This document shows positions 11,101-23,034 of a DNA stretch of 64,000 bases, piece after piece. Location: NCBI RefSeq assembly GCF_000226095.1, contig NC_016475.1:2294001-2358000 (forward strand). The letters run 5' to 3'. The position numbers were made by a program, and so were the translations under genes. The notes under the pieces are model-generated. The model saw only the letters and a list, made by a program, of their open reading frames with translations, was not told where the DNA came from and searched no databases. This stretch comes from Thermothelomyces thermophilus ATCC 42464 (taxonomy: Eukaryota; Ascomycota; Sordariomycetes; Sordariales; Chaetomiaceae). Numbering within the stretch: position 1 is the stretch's first letter; each line of letters starts with the position of its first letter.

Positions 11101-11760
11101 GGAGTTATCGTATGACCAGGCGAGATCCTGGACATCGCTGTCATGACCGACGAGGCGCTTATGGGTCTTCCAATTCTCGACCGGCGGGGGCTCGTTTGTG
11201 CCTGCAAAACGTCAGCCGCCGAGCTTAGATAGATAGGTGCGCAGCGACCCCATCTTCCAATTCCCTACCGAAGGTCGCGGCGTGCGAAGGCGGGTTGCTG
11301 TCGAGCTGGTAGATGCAAATCACTCTATCGTCGGCGCCGGACGCAAGGTAACGGCCGTTCGGAGAGAAGCGGACAGAGTGGATAGTGCCTAAATGGTGGC
11401 TCATGTGACAGAGCTGTCGTGGTCTGCCGGAGTCAGGTTTATCGGCGTTGAGGATGGCCTCGGTCGACCAGATTCGGACGTGGCCATCTGTCGCGGTTCA
11501 GCAAAACGATTCGACAGTGGGGGGGGGGAGGGGGGGATCTGGATCAGGTCGGCGCACCTCCACCAGCGGTAGCTAGCCTTGAGCCATCGGGGGAGATGTG
11601 GCAGCTGTAGACTTCAAAGTCCTTTTGCTCCCCTGTTCAGGTTCATCGGAATTAGCATGACTTGCTGCGGAAAAAAAAAAAGGCACACCAAAAAACCCGA
11701 GGATTTGCGCTCTGCGTGCTTACCACTATGGCGTAGCCATGAAGGCTTGAGGATATACAT
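8148..11760 (-). CDS. HIR1: HIR1, histone H3-H4 chaperone subunit of the HIR complex
   Basis: HIR1 (HIRA) is a WD40 scaffold of the replication-independent H3-H4 chaperone complex in the nucleus. Five exons on the minus strand (11760-11724, 11632-11558, 11487-11269, 11201-8421, 8287-8148) join in frame to 1083 residues. The start reads MYILKPSWLRHSG, matching the conserved family N-terminus, which fixes the first 37-nt exon. WD40 repeats fill about residues 1-400 (for example NWKTHKRLVGHDSDVQDLAW, DDRHIKIFRF). A charged linker follows. The C-terminal HIRA domain (about residues 640-1000) contains GSKHFWAAACEDGSLHTWTP. A Thr-rich repeat encoded by a trinucleotide run interrupts that domain, and Gly and Glu/Gly tracts lie near the end. 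Bases 11761 onward are its promoter side, shared tail-to-head with the Lys-rich gene. Confidence 0.95.
8891..8946. repeat. Trinucleotide repeat encoding a Thr tract in HIR1
   Basis: On the coding strand ACN codons, mostly ACG and ACC, encode about 18 nearly consecutive Thr residues with one Met. The frame is kept. Confidence 0.85.
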
Positions 11761-12660
11761 GCTGTGTGGGAGGCGTCAATGGACGCGACACGTTCATGTC
11801 GAAGCTGTTGAGCGGATGTTGGAGTGAGCGCCCGTCGCAAAGGCGATCGAGATTCGCGACCAATGCATGCGATTTGCACGGCGCCCAGAGGCGTGGCACG
11901 CGCGACGCTAGAAGACGTGAAACTGTGGCTAATCAGGCCCAAAACGGTGCCCTGATTGGTTCCAGGTCAGCTTGGACCTTGCCTGCCGCGGCCAGCAGTG
12001 GGCCGGATTTCACTGGTCAGGGATCCGTCACTGGTTTAAGACAACTAATCCGTACTATACACATTCAACCCTCACTTTCTGACTTAACCCTGGATTATTG
12101 TTCTCTGCGGCTTGAGTAATTCAATAACAACAGCCAAATTATATACCAATCGGCGCTGAGAGACAGAACTCAAACCGGTCATAAAGGTGTAGGTATATAT
12201 AGTACGCTACGAGGCAGCCTTACCACGAAGGTCCGTCCTAGTGATGCAAAGCAGCTGCTCCTAGCCGCCGTGGGTTGAGCCCCCCGTATGCTTTCACAAT
12301 TCTTTTGCGCCAGACTCGACCAAGGAGACATTCACAAGTCGATGCACTCTAATCGCAAATCACATTACCCCTAAATATACTCCGTGGGTAGGGTGAAGCC
12401 TTTGGTAAATCCATGTACCCATTGCTCCCTCTTTCCACTGCTCAGCAGAAGCGAGAAACCAACCAAGCGCTTTGTTGGCAGAGGTAAACAAAAAGAAATA
12501 AAAGAGATCCAAAAGCGGAGGTAAAAACCAACGGAGGAAAGTGACGGGGCCATCCAGGGAACACATAAGCACACAGCGATAGGGTATACAGCGTCTTGTC
12601 CAAAGGGGAAGATGTCGGAACAACAGTCTCAGGGAAGGGCGAAGATACGGGCAAGTCGTT
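11761..12660. other. Intergenic region upstream of HIR1
   Basis: No gene is seen. It contains the HIR1 promoter and leader, one TAATCCGTAC copy (12046-12055), a short TA-rich stretch (about 12190-12200), and the presumed 3' UTR of the minus-strand Lys-rich gene. Confidence 0.6.
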
Positions 12661-13242
12661 TCACTTGGTAGCGGCGGGCTCCTTCTTCTTCGTCGTCGTC
12701 GTGGGCTTGGCCTCCTACGGAAACAATCGGTCAGTAGACAGGGCTAATGTGTTGCCAACGGTGGAGGAAGGAATGATAAGGCCGGCGGTGTGCCCTCACA
12801 TGGAGGAGGGTCATGGGTGATGAAGCAAGGGGAAAAGAGCGCGTGCGGGAGGGGAAGGCTGGGAAGCCGTGGATCGGAGTGCTACCTTCTCGGCCTTCTC
12901 GGCCTTCTCGGCCTTTTCGACGCTATTCTGCGTTTCCTTCTCGACCGATACCGCCTTCTTCTCCGTCTTCTTCGCGGCGGATTTGACCTACAGGGGCGAT
13001 TGTCAGTATCAAGAGAAGAGAACTACACGACCAAGAAGGCGGGTAAGGAGAGCTCAATGTGTGTCTACTTTTGTGACAAAGCCCTCTTTCTTGGGTGCTT
13101 TATTCTTGGTCACACCGATAGGTTTGGCGCCCTTGGCCTTCTTCTTGGGTGCTGCCTTGCGGGTGATGGTGGGCGCGGTGTCGATGACTGGGATAACGCG
13201 CGGCTTGGAGTTGCCCGTCTGCGACCGTGTCTCGCGAGCCAT
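12661..13242 (-). CDS. Small Lys-rich basic protein, unknown function
   Basis: Three exons (13242-13069, 12987-12886, 12714-12661) each end on a codon boundary and join to 109 residues. The splice sites are clear (GTAGAC, GTAGCA donors; TAG acceptors). The protein starts MARETRSQTGNSKPRV, has two Lys/Ala/Pro-rich patches (RKAAPKKKAKGAKP, KAPKKEGF), then VKSAAKKTEKKAV, four AEK-type units and a C-terminus reading TTTTKKKEPAATK. The composition resembles histone H1 tails or HMG-type linkers, so nuclear or nucleolar binding to nucleic acid is plausible. No known domain is recognised. The gene model is supported by phase-0 exons and compositional continuity only. Confidence 0.7.
12886..12916. repeat. 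Minisatellite encoding AEK units
   Basis: Three tandem 9-nt units (CTCGGCCTT on the plus strand) plus a diverged fourth encode repeated Ala-Glu-Lys at the end of exon 2 of the Lys-rich gene. Confidence 0.85.
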
Positions 13243-15148
13243 ATCTGCGTCCGTACTTCGAGCGGGGAGTCTGCGCAAAATGTCAACATGCAGCCATTTG
13301 TGTATACCAAGAGAGCGCAATTTAGGCGTTGATGGGAAGGAGTAAAACGGCTGGCGAAAGCTAGGAGCGGTGTGTTGGTTCCCCTCGCCCGCTGTCGCAT
13401 GAACGCGCAATCTGTCACAAGAATTGACTCACGGTAAGGAGGGCGATACTGGCGATAAGATGCAACAAGAAGAAGGGAAAAAAAAAGGGTGTCCAGCTCG
13501 GAGATGCCCTTTCCAGCCAAACGATATCGGACGCTGTTGTAGAGAGAGAGAGAAAGAGAGAGGCAAATGTGGGTGGCAGAGGAACATGGGGGCTGGTCCC
13601 GGGTGGTGTGAAGCGACGCCAGCACCACCCGCCTATCGAGGTCGGCTGCGGCCTCCTTCCCCGGAACCCTAGCAGAGGCTTGCGGTCCCAAACTCCAAGC
13701 GCTGTTTTACGGAGACCTGGTATGTTTCATGGTCTGCGCTGTTCCTCGGGCTGCCGATGCAAGGCCTTTACCTTCTCAGGGGTTTTTATCTCCTTAGTTC
13801 TCGAATACGGACTGCGCTCCCAAAGCATCGTGCTCTCAAGTCCATGATAGCTCGAGATTCACCTGAGCCCTTGCCACGCGCCTGCTAGCCTTCGACCAAG
13901 CGTCGCAATGCCGCATGGCAGACGGAATTTTTCATTGTTTTCATAGGTCCATTATCACCAGTTCTTCAAGGTCATGGATTTCCCGGCGATGCCGTGGCAC
14001 TGTTCCAAAACCTAAGAGGGGTTCAGCACACCGAGGAGTCGCTGCTGTCGAAACCCGCTGAGCTGTCTGGGGATAGATCCATCAGGTTTGAATACGTGCA
14101 GAGCACAACAGAACCAACTAAGGTTTATGGCGGTAAAGGGAGACCACGATGAATGCTGGCAGAAGAAGGGAGGCTGAATGGAGATAGGTCCATGTGTGTG
14201 GTCTCGGTGCTGATTCCCAGATTGATGTTCAGGAACGGAGTAACATGGAAGCGGACCTAAGACAATTAAGATGCAGTGGGTGTTTCGGTGGGGTCTCGCT
14301 TCGGACCGCTGCGCGGGGAGAGGTCCACCGGCTAACGGGCACTAATCGACAGTAGTAACCGCCTTGGTTGGGACCGTACTGTACTGCACATATATACCAT
14401 ACGTTCTTCATTTGTGATGGGCGTTATAGGCACTACTTGCAGTAGCAAGTCCAACACGAATATATTCCGCATCTTGACTGTAGAGTGCAAGAAGTGTATG
14501 TCCGAACCGCCTTCTTTCGAAGGCTCCGAACTCTCTTCTACCGCCATTGGGGCTAGCTTGCCATGTCTGAATTTGCCTAGAGATGAAAGAACGAATGCCA
14601 CCAAGCTAGCTCGACAAACTGTATGATCAAGTGAGTCCCTTTTTTTTTGAATGGCTGGCTGACAAGACCACTGATCACACTGAGCTGACAGACTGACAAT
14701 AGAAAAGATACAAGGAAGAAAGAAGTGCACATCCTCACCCCATCAACATTGACAAGCTCGCAATGTACCGAGGGAACTTATACATTACCTTACCACCGTA
14801 GGCAATCCGTAGTGTAGACCAGCGTTTCCCAGAGGGCCGGCAGTGGGCCTGCTAAGAGCGAAAGTAAAGTACGGATTACTACTATGTAATCCGTACATAC
14901 ATACATACCTGCTTCGTGTGGAGCCACATGATGCAGTCAGGACTGCCAGGCAGCAGCGGGGCAGTGTTTCGAGCGTATTCCGTACTTTACGGAACACTGA
15001 TCCGTCACTAGTGTATCCGGACCTCCTCTTGCCGCCTGTTTCACTTCGTTCCCAATTTCCCTCCTTGTGACTGGCACCAACCTAAGACTCGTACAAATAT
15101 ATCAACTCTCGTGACTCCTGTGGCGACACTTATATTGTTCATGTCGGG
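13243..15148. other. Divergent promoter region between the Lys-rich gene and MetAP2
   Basis: No gene is supported. It contains a TGACTCA (13425-13431), a GA microsatellite (about 13539-13562), and a hairpin of facing TAATCCGTAC copies (14869-14896). Several short frames show no protein-like sequence. Confidence 0.6.
14869..14896. repeat. Inverted pair of TAATCCGTAC 10-mers
   Basis: GTACGGATTA at 14869-14878 and TAATCCGTAC at 14887-14896 are separated by 8 nt and could form a hairpin. It lies 250 nt upstream of the MetAP2 start. Confidence 0.9.
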
Positions 15149-16944
<1,796 letters not shown>

Positions 16945-17458
16945 CATGGGTGATTGTTGTTGTTGGTGGTGGTTGTGGCAAGTCTAGGCATTTGGTATCA
17001 ACTTCTTTCTTTCCTACCCCTCGGTGTTGGTTTTTTTTTTCCCCATGGGGGTTGTTTTCCCAGCACTGTTCACGCGAATGCGGAGGGGTGTCTCTTAGTA
17101 CGATGAATCCAAAACCTTCCCCACATACTACCACCTCGTTCGAAGCACGCCGTTCCCCCCAAAGCAGGCATGACACGAGAGACGGCATCACTGGCCCGGC
17201 CCGAGTGGCGCTCTGGAGGTTGCTGTTGATCACAGCGACCCAGCCTCCCCGCGCCGTTCTATGCCAACTCTACACACTGCCTTTGGGCTCGTTTCCTCAT
17301 CATTGACATCTTCTTTCCCCCCCCCCCCCCTTTCGTTTTCACTCCTTTCGTTCTTCCTTCTTTCTTTGCGGAACATATCATCTCCATTTGAGCTGGGCTG
17401 AGGCTAGTCGTTGAGCGATGCTCCTTTCCCACTTATCCTTTTATCCCACCTGACTCGA

Positions 17459-17767
17459 TCACCATTGCCTCAACGGCTTGCTCTCGGCCCGGCGGAGAAA
17501 TCCTTCCATGAGACTATTCCTGTTCCATACTGAGGCATCCAACTTCACAAGATTGATCGCTCTCGCGTTCTCGTGTGATTCGGCGCCCGCCAGTTCTTCT
17601 GCTTCCTTCGCCTGTATTCCATCAAGATCAACGCTAGAGACTTCCCTTGAAGGAAAGCACCTGGTTGGCAGTGGCGCCAGCCAACACATGTTTCGACGCC
17701 GGTCGATATGCGCCCCATCCGCTGAGGGTGCTGAGGTGGCCGGCGGGGACACTGTCATTGGCGGCAA
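17459..17767 (-). other. Weak protein-like coding island
   Basis: A minus-strand frame of 102 codons. Its last 50 residues are protein-like and charged (EELAGAESHENARAINLVK and WNRNSLMEGFLRR). Adjacent minus-strand frames further upstream are also open and of mixed quality. No family is recognised and no splice pattern is convincing, so this could be the 3' exon of an unrecognised gene, a relic, or chance. Confidence 0.2.
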
Positions 17768-18424
17768 GCAACGAGTCGGTAGGTGATGACGTCCCCGATG
17801 CGGATCTCACAGGTTCAAGTCGGCGACCACGCGATGACAACATCTGCACCCCCACTGACGATGCGGCCGTACATGGGCATGTCAAATTCCGATCAGCGCG
17901 TCGAGATCTGGTCGCCGGCGGCTCGGATGGCTGCCGGGACCGCTCCAGCCGGTCGGTTCGTCCAGGCCCACGAGGCGGCGAGACAAAAGCAGGAACGCGG
18001 GGGGACGCAGATCGTATGTACCTTTGAAAAGCTTATTAGATTTTGAAGTTTGACAGATGCACGTGGGGATCTGCCGACAGGGCTGCGATTTCACCACCAT
18101 GCCAAGCAATGTCGTGATACCACGCTTCTTCCCGAGCGCCTTCGGCCTTCCCTCCTGTCCGTCACCTCCTCTCATTGGACAGTGGACAAGGCAAGCTTCC
18201 CGGATTCCGCACATACACTATTACGTTACTGTGTACATTGCTCGTATAGTGCACACACCAAAACACCAAGGCTTGTATCGGCAGCCCTTACCATGCGGCG
18301 GCCTTCTGCACTCTGTTTCAGCTGACATGCATTCCCCGGCAATGCATCAGTCATGTCATTCCGTCCCGTTTGCAGGAGTAAACCATAAGGTTGCCTTGAT
18401 CGTGGAGTGCCTGACCATCCATCC

Positions 18425-18440
18425 ATGTATGTACATACAT
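18425..18440. repeat. 16-nt palindrome ATGTATGTACATACAT
   Basis: A perfect palindrome 20 nt upstream of a T10G14 tract. The same word occurs at 56154-56169 and within 7224-7243. Confidence 0.9.
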
Positions 18441-18460
18441 CGATATATGTACGTACGATC

Positions 18461-18484
18461 TTTTTTTTTTGGGGGGGGGGGGGG
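18461..18484. repeat. T10G14 homopolymer pair
   Basis: Ten T are followed directly by 14 G in non-coding DNA, the same polarity as the tract in the intron at 19825-19869. Confidence 0.9.
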
Positions 18485-19071
18485 AGGAAGAAGGGGGCTG
18501 CAGCCTACACACAGATCCGCGGATCAATGACCACCACTACCAGTGGCTTGCGGAACACAAGTTTCCCAACGGCGGGCGTGGGACTAAATGGAATTTCCTG
18601 ATTCTGACTTTGAGCTTTACTGATCATGTTCGACAGGAGTAAGTTGTAGCTAGGTAGTCAGAATCAGCATCTCTCAACCCTGGACGAAGCACACCGACCG
18701 ACATGGATGCGTTCTCTGCGGTGCGCCTCCCGCGCCGTGCTTACCATTATGGCGCCTCTTTTCCGGGCTGCGGAATAACGTCTCCTGTTCAGGGCACCCA
18801 CGCTCTTCACGGTTTATAAAACTCGAGAGCTTGCATGAGCGAAGTCGGGGGGGGGGGGGGGTTGGCACGTCTCTCCTGGCTCTGTACACCAACTACACCT
18901 TAGTCGCGGCCGATCACTACTTCTTTCTGCTACGTCCAATCTCAGCTGTTACCAGAACAGCGAAAAACCACCAGCTTGCGTGCTCTGTAACAGAAATGTC
19001 GCGTCGAGCTATGGCGGTGAAAGGGAATGATGGTTGGGTGCGAAGCTGGCAAGACGAGGAGAGAAGACGTG

Positions 19072-19078
19072 TATAAAG
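19072..19078 (+). promoter_or_regulatory. TATA-like element before the selenium-binding-like gene
   Basis: TATAAAG lies 174 nt upstream of the ATG at 19252 and is followed by a GA repeat. The spacing fits a core promoter with a leader of about 130-150 nt. Confidence 0.45.
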
Positions 19079-19251
19079 AGAGAGAGAGAGCCTCCTGGAG
19101 ACTTGCTCGGGCCCCTTTCCTTTCCTCGCCGCCACCACCATCGTCAACAATCTGCTCAGACTCAGCGTCATCCCGAGGACACCTTGAGATTCGTGGTCAA
19201 ACTTCTCAAAAAATCACCGAGCTGGTCGGTCTCCCAAGGCTTTCCGTCATC

Positions 19252-19823
19252 ATGAAGTCCTCACTTGCCCACCTGATACCGGCGGCCTCCCTGGGCCACG
19301 CCATCTCCATCTCCCTGCCCCCGCTCATTCCTTCAATCCCCGGCGTCACGGAGCCCCTGAACGACCTGGCTCCGCCGCTGCCCATCCTGCAGGTTCCCAC
19401 ACCCCCGCTGGACAGCCCTCCGTTCGAGGCCAGCGATATCAAGCCCAAGAAGATTGGCTACTTCTGGACCGGCGCCGGTGACAAGAAGCACAAGGGTAAG
19501 TTTTGAGATGATTGGAACGCAGGTCATCTTCGTGCCCGCTTCTATGTACTAACGTAGAATGTGCTCCTCCAGACTTCCTCGCCACCTACAGTCTCGATGA
19601 CGTACGTAAAACGAAAGAGAACTCTTTCCTTTTGCTCATGCCACTTGTAGGCTAGTGGCATCTGACTGACTGGTTTCCAGGACACGTTCGGCACGCTTCT
19701 GTGGGTTACCGACGTGCCCACTAGCGGAAATGATCCTCACCACCTTGGGCCTTCGCTTGACGGCAAGACCCTGATTGGGGGCGGTCTCCTGTCCCTGCTC
19801 AAGACTCAGGTATGTACGGTGTG

Positions 19824-19856
<33 letters not shown>

Positions 19857-21135
19857 GGGGGGGGGGGGGTAGACAGCGGCCACCATGGCGTCGCTCGACA
19901 AGTTCCACGCTGACTCGAAGGGGCAGGACACTGCCTTCTACTTTGACACGTCCAACCCGTACCGGCCCAAGTTTCTCAAGAGCAACCGGGCTCTCCTCTC
20001 GTCCATCACGGACGAGATCCGCGCCAAACCCGACGGCGGCTTCTTCATCACCTACATGGGCTCGGCCGTCGGCACCTCCCCCGGCCGTCTGGTCGAGACC
20101 GATGCCGAGTTCAACGTGATCCACGAGTGGCCCGAGGACGTAGAGGGCACGCTGAACATCCTCGGCCAGCAGTTCAACCCCCACGGCCTGAGCATCGACT
20201 GGGAGAGGGGCAACATCCTCACCTCCGACTTTGTGGAGCCCATCAGCATCCTCAAGCCCAGCCTCGGCATCAAGAAGGCCAACACGCTCCGCCTGTGGGA
20301 TCTCAAGACGAAGAAGATCCTCAACACCATCACCATTCCGAATGTGAGTTTTGCCACGATTACCTCTCTGAATGGAAGAAAACCAAAAGTGGGAGGGGAA
20401 GGGAGGGCGGGGGGAATAAGGTCAACAGTGTTAACAGATACTCATATGAATAGGGCGGCGGTATCCAAGACGTCAAGCACATTCCTGGTAACCCCGAGGG
20501 TGCCGCTATCGCGACCGCAGTCCAAACCGGCCAAGTCTGGATCATCTACCCCCAGCGCAAGGACGCCAACGGAAAGCCCGGTGTTGCCGAGCTGCTGTAC
20601 GACCTCGGTCCCAAGGCTCGTGACACCACGGCCATCTAGTAAGGCACCCTCGCAGAAGAGAACCGAAGAATCGAGAGAAGGGAGGAAAAAGAAAAAAAGG
20701 ATCTGCTAACAAACCCTTCCCCCCCCCTTTTTTTTCTTCTCCAGCTCCGACCTCACCCAGGACGGCCGCTTCCTCTACCTGACCCTGACGACGGCCAACC
20801 ACATCGCCGCGCTGGACATCAGCGACCTCGGCAACGTCAAGCGGCTCGACGACCCGGACGAGGACCAGCCGACGATCGGGCCGCACTACGTCAAGGTGAC
20901 GCCGGACCAGAAGCACCTGCTCGTGACGGACTACTTCGTCCAGACGGGCTCCATCGGCCTCATCAACACCCCCGCCGACTTCAAGGCCCTCTACATCGAC
21001 ATCCTCGACGACGGCAGCCTCGCCTTCAACCGCTCCATCGACTTCAGCCGCGACTTCGCCAACCGCGGCGGCGGCAAGCCCCACTCCTCCGTCGTCTTTG
21101 ACCTGACGGATCCCGAGCACCCTCTCTACTACTAA
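19252..21135 (+). CDS. Selenium-binding protein / methanethiol oxidase family
   Basis: The family (SELENBP1, MTO) are beta-propeller metal enzymes; characterised members oxidise methanethiol to H2S, formaldehyde and H2O2. Six exons (19252-19495, 19573-19601, 19681-19809, 19873-20343, 20454-20638, 20745-21135) join to 482 residues, close to the usual ~470. Family landmarks are NDPHHLGPSLDG (paired His), GGGLLSLLKTQ, FNPHGLSIDWERG, TLRLWDLKTKKIL, and the C-terminal DLTDPEHPLYY. Residues 1-65 form a Pro-rich extension (ISLPPLIPSIPGV); its first 20 residues are mildly hydrophobic but are not a convincing signal peptide. The CxxC selenium-linked Cys site of animal homologues is not present at the equivalent place. 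Exon 2 is only 29 nt. Intron 3 is dominated by T31G14. The actual substrate is unknown. Confidence 0.9.
19825..19869. repeat. T31G14 tract filling an intron up to its acceptor
   Basis: 31 T are followed by 14 G and then TAG, the acceptor of the 63-nt intron 19810-19872. Only 15 nt of ordinary sequence remain in the intron. Confidence 0.9.
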
Positions 21136-21487
21136 ACGACATTCTTTTTTTTTCCTCTTTTTTGGATTTCCTTTTTGATTTCGTCTCCGTAGCTGGCTGG
21201 TGGCAAGTGGTTGGTTGGTAGCCGGTGGTTGAGGGTGGTCTTTGTGCTGCTGTCTTCTTTTCCAAAACCACCCCCAATTTAGGGGGGGGCCTTGTAAATA
21301 ACAATCCTTAATGTTTGCTTCTGAATTCGACGAGTTCTGTAATCAGAGGGCAGAACAATCCTTCCATATCGAAGCTCCCTTGTCCTCGACCGATAAACAG
21401 TAGCGGTCTCTCGTGATCGACTGGGGATGTGTTGGTCTTGTTTGTGTGGTTCCTGAGGAACGGCTTCAGGGCGACCGGAGTTCAGGA

Positions 21488-21494
21488 TGAGTCA
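21488..21494. promoter_or_regulatory. TGAGTCA, GCN4/CPC1-type site
   Basis: An exact match to TGA(G/C)TCA, 502 nt upstream of the GNAT start. Confidence 0.4.
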
Positions 21495-21706
21495 ACTCAG
21501 GTACTGTACTTCGGTTGACAGGGGGCAGGGGTTTGTTTCCCTCCTTCCACAGTCGGCGGTAGCTGTGCTGAATCCATGAATGACACTTGTGTCCCATACT
21601 GTGTAATGTCATCGTTCGAGGTCGGATGCCAAGACACGCAGAAAAATAACGTTAAATGCTCCTCCTCGCTTCTTGATCCCGAGCCCAGCGCCGAAACAAA
21701 CTCCAG

Positions 21707-21717
21707 TGACTCATTGG
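21707..21717. promoter_or_regulatory. TGACTCA adjoining an inverted CCAAT box
   Basis: TGACTCA at 21707-21713 shares its last A with ATTGG (21713-21717), 283 nt upstream of the GNAT ATG and about 107 nt upstream of the TATA element. Confidence 0.45.
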
Positions 21718-21819
21718 CGGGCCGGTGCGCGCCCTTCGCGTACTTGCCCGCTCAAATGCAGTAGTGACTTCCGTCAGATAGCCAGTCATTGAGGGGCCTT
21801 CCTGTCTCATATTATGGGG

Positions 21820-21827
21820 TATAAAAG
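21820..21827 (+). promoter_or_regulatory. TATA box of the GNAT gene
   Basis: TATAAAAG, 169 nt upstream of the ATG at 21996, followed by a pyrimidine-rich leader. Confidence 0.55.
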
Positions 21828-21995
21828 ACGCGACTCGGTGGCATTTCCGTATCCTCCTGCGCGCACTCCGCACTCAGGTCGGCTCAAGAGACTCGACTCT
21901 TTTCAACCTATCACTTTCCCCTTCCTCACATATGTCTGAGAATTCTAGGACCTAGACTTTTTTTTTTCCTTTTTTTCCCTTCTCGATCAGACAGG

Positions 21996-22902
21996 ATGCC
22001 GCCGCCCACCGAGGAGATTCGGAACTGGACGCGCCGGTTGCCGGACAACAGCAGTTATACCATCTCCACCGACCCCTCACTCATCCAGCTGGACGCCATC
22101 AATGCCGCCTTCGACACGGACATGGTCTACTGGGCCAAGCCCCTACCCCTCCCGGCGCTGAAACGCTGCGTCGAGCAGTCACTCTGCTTCGGGCTGTACT
22201 TCCACGAAGAACAAGAAGAAGAAGAAGAAGAGGCAAACAGATCAGCAAGTCCGTCATCTCCTTTTCCTTCCCTCTTCTTCTGTCTCCCGTTGTATTATCG
22301 GTTTTATGGTCCCTTGGTTGAAAGAAACCCGGACGAGATATGAAAGATGAACAAATAGAGTGTGAACTTCACACACCTACCTACCCGTCTTCAAATAACC
22401 AAACTAACAACAGCAAAAAAAACATGAACTTTTACATCCCCTCCCAACAGACACAAAAGAGGCTGCTGATCGTGCGGACAAGGCTCAAGAAGACGCAGCA
22501 GCGGCCCCCGCCCCCGCCCCTCCGAAAAAGAAGAAGATGGTCGGCCTCGCCCGCGTTGTCACCGACTACGTCACCTTCGCCTACCTGACGGACGTGTACG
22601 TGCTGCCCGCGCACCAGGGGCGCGGCCTGGGCCGCTGGCTGATGGCCTGCCTGGACGAGGTGCTGGCCTCGTGGCCGGCCCTGCGCCGGTGCATGCTCCT
22701 GACGCGGGACGAGGCCGCCGTGCGCATGTACGGCGCCACCATCGGCGCGCGGGTGCTCCGCGGGCGGGCCGCGAACGACGACGTTGGTGGGGAGCCGGAC
22801 GGGAAGGGGAAGGGGAGCCCGAAGGAAAAGGGGCTGTTCATTCTCGAGAGGAAGGGGCCCGGGATCGGGTTTACGGTTGGGGAGGGCGGCGGAGGCAGGT
22901 GA
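21996..22902 (+). CDS. GNAT-family N-acetyltransferase
   Basis: GNAT enzymes transfer acetyl from acetyl-CoA to an amine; the acceptor here is unknown. Two exons (21996-22248, 22451-22902) join to 234 residues. The donor is GTCCGT, atypical but the only candidate giving the right phase. The fold signature is KMVGLARVVTDYVTFAYLTD, then VYVLPAHQGRGLGRWLM with the acetyl-CoA loop QGRGLG at residues 140-145, and a C-terminal strand KGLFILERKG. An insertion of about 40 residues, made of a Glu run, an Ala/Pro run and KKKK, separates the strand CFGLYFHE from the core; it straddles the intron and is probably a surface loop. The promoter has a TATA box and two CPC1-type sites, suggesting amino-acid-starvation control. 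It converges on the Trm7 gene with 132 nt between stops. Confidence 0.85.
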
Positions 22903-22942
22903 AAGGGCGGCTATCAAGTCTTTTGTCAAATTTATCTTCCTT

Positions 22943-22978
22943 TTCTTTCTTTCTTTCTCTCTCTCTCTCTCTCTCTCT
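22943..22978. repeat. (TTTC)n(TC)n microsatellite between convergent stops
   Basis: A pyrimidine repeat in the 132-nt gap between the GNAT and Trm7 stop codons. Confidence 0.8.
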
Positions 22979-23034
22979 TTCGGTGATGTCTATTTGGTCC
23001 ATTCTATTGCGGGCCTTGTTCATTTGGATAGAAA

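Larger units (their letters stand above)
16945..19251. other. Intergenic region, MetAP2 to the selenium-binding-like gene
   Basis: It contains C14 (17317-17330), a weak coding candidate on the minus strand (17459-17767), the palindrome at 18425-18440, T10G14 (18461-18484), G15 (18847-18861) and a TATA-like element (19072-19078). No further gene is supported. Confidence 0.55.
21136..21995. other. Intergenic region with the promoter of the GNAT gene
   Basis: It contains the 3' flank of the previous gene, two CPC1-type sites (21488-21494 and 21707-21713, the second touching a CCAAT box on the other strand), a TATA element (21820-21827) and a pyrimidine-rich leader. No gene is seen. Confidence 0.65.

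Noticed and set aside
12225-12300. tRNA-like segment with GGGTTGAGCCC
   Set aside because: No matching A box or cloverleaf could be drawn, and the T-loop lacks the conserved TTC.
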